A DNA stretch of 7,402 bases from JBBKWG01 sp037968835 (GTDB taxonomy: Bacteria; Pseudomonadota; Alphaproteobacteria; Rhodobacterales; Rhodobacteraceae), in NCBI GenBank assembly GCA_037968835.1, contig JBBKWG010000265.1, positions 1-7,402 on the forward strand, in the 5' to 3' direction. The translations under genes and the position numbers were made by a program. Position 1 is the stretch's first letter; each line of letters begins with the position of its first letter. Positions 4,431 to 7,402 of the stretch are shown here, one piece after another. The notes beneath the pieces were generated by a model that did not search any database, had not been told where the DNA came from, and saw only the letters and a list, made by a program, of their open reading frames with translations.

Positions 4431-5459
4431 TCAGTCGAATATACCGGCGACCCGTCCCAGCAGCATGAACGCCCGCGCCGTGCGCGTTTCAGACAGTTCA
4501 ACGATCTCCTGATCGGTCAGATCACCGGCGATCTGCGCAAACGTCTGGTCGAAGGTGCGCAGGAAATGGTGCGCCGCATCGCGAAAGATCGATTCCCGCC
4601 GCAACCGCGCCGAGGTGAGTGCCAGCGAGGATCGGTCGCGGATGCCGCCAAGTCCCGCAATCGTTCGGCCACGCTCGCCACCGGCAAACCGCCGCCAGAT
4701 CTCGGGCCGCGCGCGGTCGGGCGACAGGTCGTCCATGTAAATGCCGTCCTGACTGAGCAACGTCAAAACGTCCTGGCTGGCCTGGATCAGACGCGCCGCC
4801 CGGCGGTCCGCCAGAGCACGGCGCAGGGATTCGAACCCGGCGCGGTCGTCGGCTGTCTCGGGGAAATTCATCGCGACGATGAAGTCTTCGGTCGATACCG
4901 GGGTTCCCAGTGCCTCAGCCGGTGTGCCGAGTGCCAGGTCGGGTTGATGTTCCGCCTGCGACACGGTTTGCGGCGCGGAACTGGCTACTGGACGCGTGCG
5001 GGACGGTTCGTGGGCAGGACGGGTCGAAACGAAACTGGCGAGGGCGGATTCAGCGCGCTTCTGACCCTTCACGATCTCGTCGATCTTGCGCTCGACATTC
5101 GGCCCCATAGTCGTCGCGGCCATCTGGGCCTGCGTAATGTAAATCTGCCGCATCGCATCCATGGACGCCTGAAGCCGTTCGCTTTCCTCGCGCACGATAC
5201 GGGCGCTCTTGGTGGCAATCGCGGCGATCCACACAAGGGCGACCGGCAGAAGGATTGCAAGGATCACGATCAGAAACCTGAGCGGACCAAGTCCCGGCGC
5301 ATCACCCAGACCGACGAAGCTCAGGAACATGACGCACAGAACTATCCAAATGGCGGACACGCCAATGGCGATCTTGTCGGCGGGATCAAGTCCATCGCTG
5401 GCGGTGACCCGGCTGTAGATTCCTAAATCGACCGGTGGCTTGGGGCGGCTGTCGGACAT
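4431..5459 (-). CDS. Uncharacterised membrane protein with two N-terminal spans and a coiled-coil region, downstream of greA
   Basis: A 342-residue protein that I cannot assign to a named family. Two transmembrane helices are clear (about 28-50 and 60-83), joined by a short Gly/Pro loop. A charged helical stretch (84-142, heptad-like, rich in E, R, K, Q) suggests a coiled coil. A disordered Pro/Ser/Ala linker (145-190) contains ALGTP twice (176-180, 183-187). The C-terminal domain (about 190-342) is predicted helical and Arg-rich, with D-F-I-V-A-M-N-F-P (192-200) near its start. With both spans at the N-terminus, most of the protein is probably cytoplasmic. It begins 18 nt after the greA stop, with no terminator between, so it is probably in the greA transcript. 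No strong ribosome site is seen before ATG 5459-5457. Confidence 0.8.
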   Translation of the reverse strand: MSDSRPKPPVDLGIYSRVTASDGLDPADKIAIGVSAIWIVLCVMFLSFVGLGDAPGLGPLRFLIVILAILLPVALVWIAAIATKSARIVREESERLQASMDAMRQIYITQAQMAATTMGPNVERKIDEIVKGQKRAESALASFVSTRPAHEPSRTRPVASSAPQTVSQAEHQPDLALGTPAEALGTPVSTEDFIVAMNFPETADDRAGFESLRRALADRRAARLIQASQDVLTLLSQDGIYMDDLSPDRARPEIWRRFAGGERGRTIAGLGGIRDRSSLALTSARLRRESIFRDAAHHFLRTFDQTFAQIAGDLTDQEIVELSETRTARAFMLLGRVAGIFD

Positions 5460-5477
5460 GGGTGGATGGGTCTCGGT

Positions 5478-5948
5478 TCAGGAGAAGACGATTTTCAGAA
5501 TTTCATAAGCGCGATCACCGCCGGGGGTGCGTACTTCGACGCTGTCGCCTTCGTCCTTGCCGATCAAGGCCCGGGCCAGCGGCGATTTGATGTTCAGCTT
5601 GCCGGACTCGATATCCGCCTCGGGTTCACCGACGATCTGATAGGTCTTTTCCTCGTCGGTGTCCTCGTCCACCAGCGTGACTATCGCGCCGAATTTGACC
5701 GTTCCCGACAGTCTGGATGTGTCGATGATATCGGCCAGTCCCAGAATGCCTTCCAGTTCTTTGACGCGCCCCTCGATGAAGCTCTGCTTCTCGCGCGCGG
5801 CATGATATTCGGCGTTCTCGCTCAGGTCGCCATGTTCGCGTGCCTCGGCAATCGCGCGGATGACTGCCGGGCGCTCGACGGACTTGAGCAATTTCAATTC
5901 ATCATTGAGCGCAGTATGGCCCGCGCGTGTAAGCGGTATCTTGTCCAT
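5478..5948 (-). CDS. greA: Transcription elongation factor GreA
   Basis: GreA enters the secondary channel of RNA polymerase and rescues backtracked complexes by stimulating cleavage of the nascent RNA. From ATG 5948-5946 the protein has 156 residues, the normal family size. The upstream in-frame TTG at 5957 would add only three residues. The N-terminal coiled coil carries the tip motif G-D-L-S-E-N-A-E-Y with the acidic pair D41 and E44 that reaches the active site. The C-terminal FKBP-like domain follows (about 78-156), with S-P-L-A-R-A-L-I-G-K and G-D-x-V-E-V. The ribosome site is weak. It is divergent from the ETF-QO gene and probably co-transcribed with the membrane protein gene downstream. 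Confidence 0.97.
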   Translation of the reverse strand: MDKIPLTRAGHTALNDELKLLKSVERPAVIRAIAEAREHGDLSENAEYHAAREKQSFIEGRVKELEGILGLADIIDTSRLSGTVKFGAIVTLVDEDTDEEKTYQIVGEPEADIESGKLNIKSPLARALIGKDEGDSVEVRTPGGDRAYEILKIVFS

Positions 5949-5983
5949 GAAAACCAACGTTCGTGAAATATGAGTCTATGCGT

Positions 5984-6012
5984 TCTAACGCTTTCGGGCA
6001 GGGGAGAGTCAA
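5984..6012 (-). promoter_or_regulatory. Candidate greA promoter
   Basis: On the minus strand TTGACT (6012-6007), a 17-nt spacer and GTTAGA (5989-5984) lie 35 nt upstream of the greA start. The -35 is good and the -10 is moderate. Confidence 0.4.
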
Positions 6013-6066
6013 GAGAGCCGTCCAGCATCGGAACAACGCTACCATACCTTTAACGTTCCGTTGCAA

Positions 6067-6095
6067 TTGACCAACGATGCGGTTCGCGGCTAGGC
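6067..6095 (+). promoter_or_regulatory. Candidate ETF-QO promoter
   Basis: TTGACC (6067-6072), a 17-nt spacer and CTAGGC (6090-6095) lie about 40 nt before the start codon. The -10 is poor by E. coli standards, so this is a tentative call. Confidence 0.35.
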
Positions 6096-6134
6096 AAGAA
6101 CCCGAACCGGGTACGACCGAAAATGAGGAACGAT

Positions 6135-7402
6135 ATGGCCGAGATCGAGCGCGAAAGCATGGAATATGACGTCGTGATCGTGGGTGCCGGGCCAGCGGGT
6201 CTGTCCGCAGCGATCCGTCTGAAACAGCTCGATTCCGATCTGAGCGTCGTCGTTCTGGAAAAGGGGTCAGAGGTCGGCGCGCACATCCTGTCGGGTGCGG
6301 TTCTTGATCCGGTCGGTCTTGACGCGTTGATCCCCGATTGGAAGACCAAGGGTGCGCCGCTGAACGTGCCGGTCGTCGAAGACAATTTTTATCTGCTGGG
6401 CGAAGCCGGCAAGGTCAGGATTCCGAACTGGCCGATGCCGCCCCTTATGAACAACCACGGCAACTACGTCGTCTCCATGGGAAACGTCTGCCGCTGGATG
6501 GCCGAACAGGCCGAGGAACTCGGTGTCGAGATTTTCCCGGGTTTCGCGGCATCGGAACTGATTTACGGTGAAAACGACGAAGTTCGGGGCGTCGTCGCGG
6601 GCGAGATGGGCAAGGCCGCCGACGGCACGCCGGGTCCGAACTACGAACCCGGGATGCAACTTCTGGGCAAGTACGTTTTTCTTGGCGAGGGCGTTCGCGG
6701 CTCGCTGTCAAAACAGGTCATCGCGAAATACGAACTCGACAAGAATGCCGAGCCACAAAAATATGGCCTCGGGATGAAGGAAATCTGGGAGATCGCGCCC
6801 GAGAAACACAAGCCCGGGACCGTTACGCACACAATGGGCTGGCCGCTTGGTAAGAACGCCGGTGGCGGTAGCTTCATCTATCACCTTGAAAATAATCAGG
6901 TCTACGTCGGGTTCGTCGTCCACCTGAACTACGAGAACCCGTATCTCTATCCCTACATGGAGTTCCAGCGCTTCAAACATCACCCGATGATTGCCAAACT
7001 CCTCGAAGGCGGCAAACGCGTCGCCTATGGTGCCCGCGCCATCACCGAAGGCGGCTATCAGTCGATGCCTGAGGCGGCGTTCCCCGGTGGCGCGCTGCTC
7101 GGCTGTTCGGTCGGGCTGGTCAATGTGCCGCGCATCAAGGGCAACCATAACGCCATGCTGTCGGGCAAGGCGGCGGCGGAGCATGCGTTTAAGGCCATCC
7201 AGCAGGGCCGCTCGGGCGACACGTTGGAAGGATACTCAGGCGAGTTGAAGGATGGCCCGGTCGGGCAGGACCTGAAAAAGGTGCGGAACGTCAAACCACT
7301 GTGGTCAAAGCGCGGCCTCTGGACGTCGCTCACGCTTGGCGGCTTCGATATGTGGACCAACACGCTTGGTTTTTCGCTACTTGGCACGATCGGCCACGGC
7401 AA
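6135..7402 (+). CDS. Electron transfer flavoprotein-ubiquinone oxidoreductase (runs off the right edge)
   Basis: This enzyme takes electrons from reduced electron transfer flavoprotein and passes them to ubiquinone at the inner membrane. It thereby drains fatty-acid, amino-acid and choline-derivative dehydrogenases into respiration. The window holds the first 422 residues of an expected 540-560. The N-terminal FAD fold has V-I-V-G-A-G-P-A-G (14-22), the strand end L-E-K-G (E42) and G-A-H-I-L-S-G-A-V-L-D-P (48-59), close to the family pattern. Further motifs are N-W-P-M-P-P, N-Y-E-P-G-M and Y-V-G-F-V-V-H-L-N-Y-E-N-P. The 4Fe-4S cysteines should lie beyond the edge. AGGA at 6126-6129 is 5 nt from ATG 6135, which I prefer to the in-frame ATG at 6123. 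The reading frame is uninterrupted. Confidence 0.96.
   Translation, partial: MAEIERESMEYDVVIVGAGPAGLSAAIRLKQLDSDLSVVVLEKGSEVGAHILSGAVLDPVGLDALIPDWKTKGAPLNVPVVEDNFYLLGEAGKVRIPNWPMPPLMNNHGNYVVSMGNVCRWMAEQAEELGVEIFPGFAASELIYGENDEVRGVVAGEMGKAADGTPGPNYEPGMQLLGKYVFLGEGVRGSLSKQVIAKYELDKNAEPQKYGLGMKEIWEIAPEKHKPGTVTHTMGWPLGKNAGGGSFIYHLENNQVYVGFVVHLNYENPYLYPYMEFQRFKHHPMIAKLLEGGKRVAYGARAITEGGYQSMPEAAFPGGALLGCSVGLVNVPRIKGNHNAMLSGKAAAEHAFKAIQQGRSGDTLEGYSGELKDGPVGQDLKKVRNVKPLWSKRGLWTSLTLGGFDMWTNTLGFSLLGTIGHG

Noticed and set aside
4362..5426. Long + strand ORF of 354 codons
   Set aside because: It is antisense to the leftward membrane protein gene. Its composition is Arg/Gly-rich with no recognisable domains, while the minus frame has clear transmembrane helices.
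5466..5966. + strand ORF of 166 codons
   Set aside because: It lies exactly opposite greA, which is unmistakable.
1..7402. CRISPR array or long tandem repeats
   Set aside because: No regularly spaced repeats of 20 bases or more seen by reading.

Overview
The window looks like part of an alphaproteobacterial chromosome, probably Rhodobacterales-like. The evidence is the block tRNA-Trp / secE / nusG / rplK / rplA, GC-rich codon use, greA with a linked membrane protein, and a bacterial-type electron transfer flavoprotein-ubiquinone oxidoreductase. The species cannot be named from sequence alone.

Region 1 (1 to about 888) reads as the right end of an integrated mobile element. Two leftward genes carry related N-terminal segments typical of phage/satellite VapE-like primases. 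One (1-297) runs off the window with an apparent catalytic Asp-x-Asp motif. The other (323-691) is a short stand-alone protein with a diverged copy of the same segment. A rightward intrinsic terminator (729-768) lies at the element edge. The element stops at 889, where the 3' part of a tRNA-Trp gene begins without its 5' half (889-933). This is the expected product of site-specific integration into a tRNA gene. The intact tRNA-Trp should be at the other end of the element, outside the window.

Region 2 (934-1200) links the attachment site to secE. It holds the frameshifted C-terminal remnant of a CatB-like hexapeptide acetyltransferase and a promoter overlapping the remnant's stop codon.

Region 3 (1201-3409) is a core expression block: secE (translocase subunit), nusG (transcription elongation), rplK and rplA (ribosomal L11 and L1), closed by a strong terminator. 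secE and nusG each have a promoter of the same design (TTGAAA, 17 bp, TATCTG followed by CGC). nusG has a terminator-like hairpin in its leader. rplK has a symmetric leader hairpin with a tandem G-A internal loop, a candidate site for L1 autoregulation.

Region 4 (3527-7402) holds a secreted-type matrixin zinc protease on the + strand, converging on a leftward greA-membrane protein pair. greA is divergent from an ETF-ubiquinone oxidoreductase gene that runs off the right edge. The usual rplJ-rplL genes do not follow rplA here.
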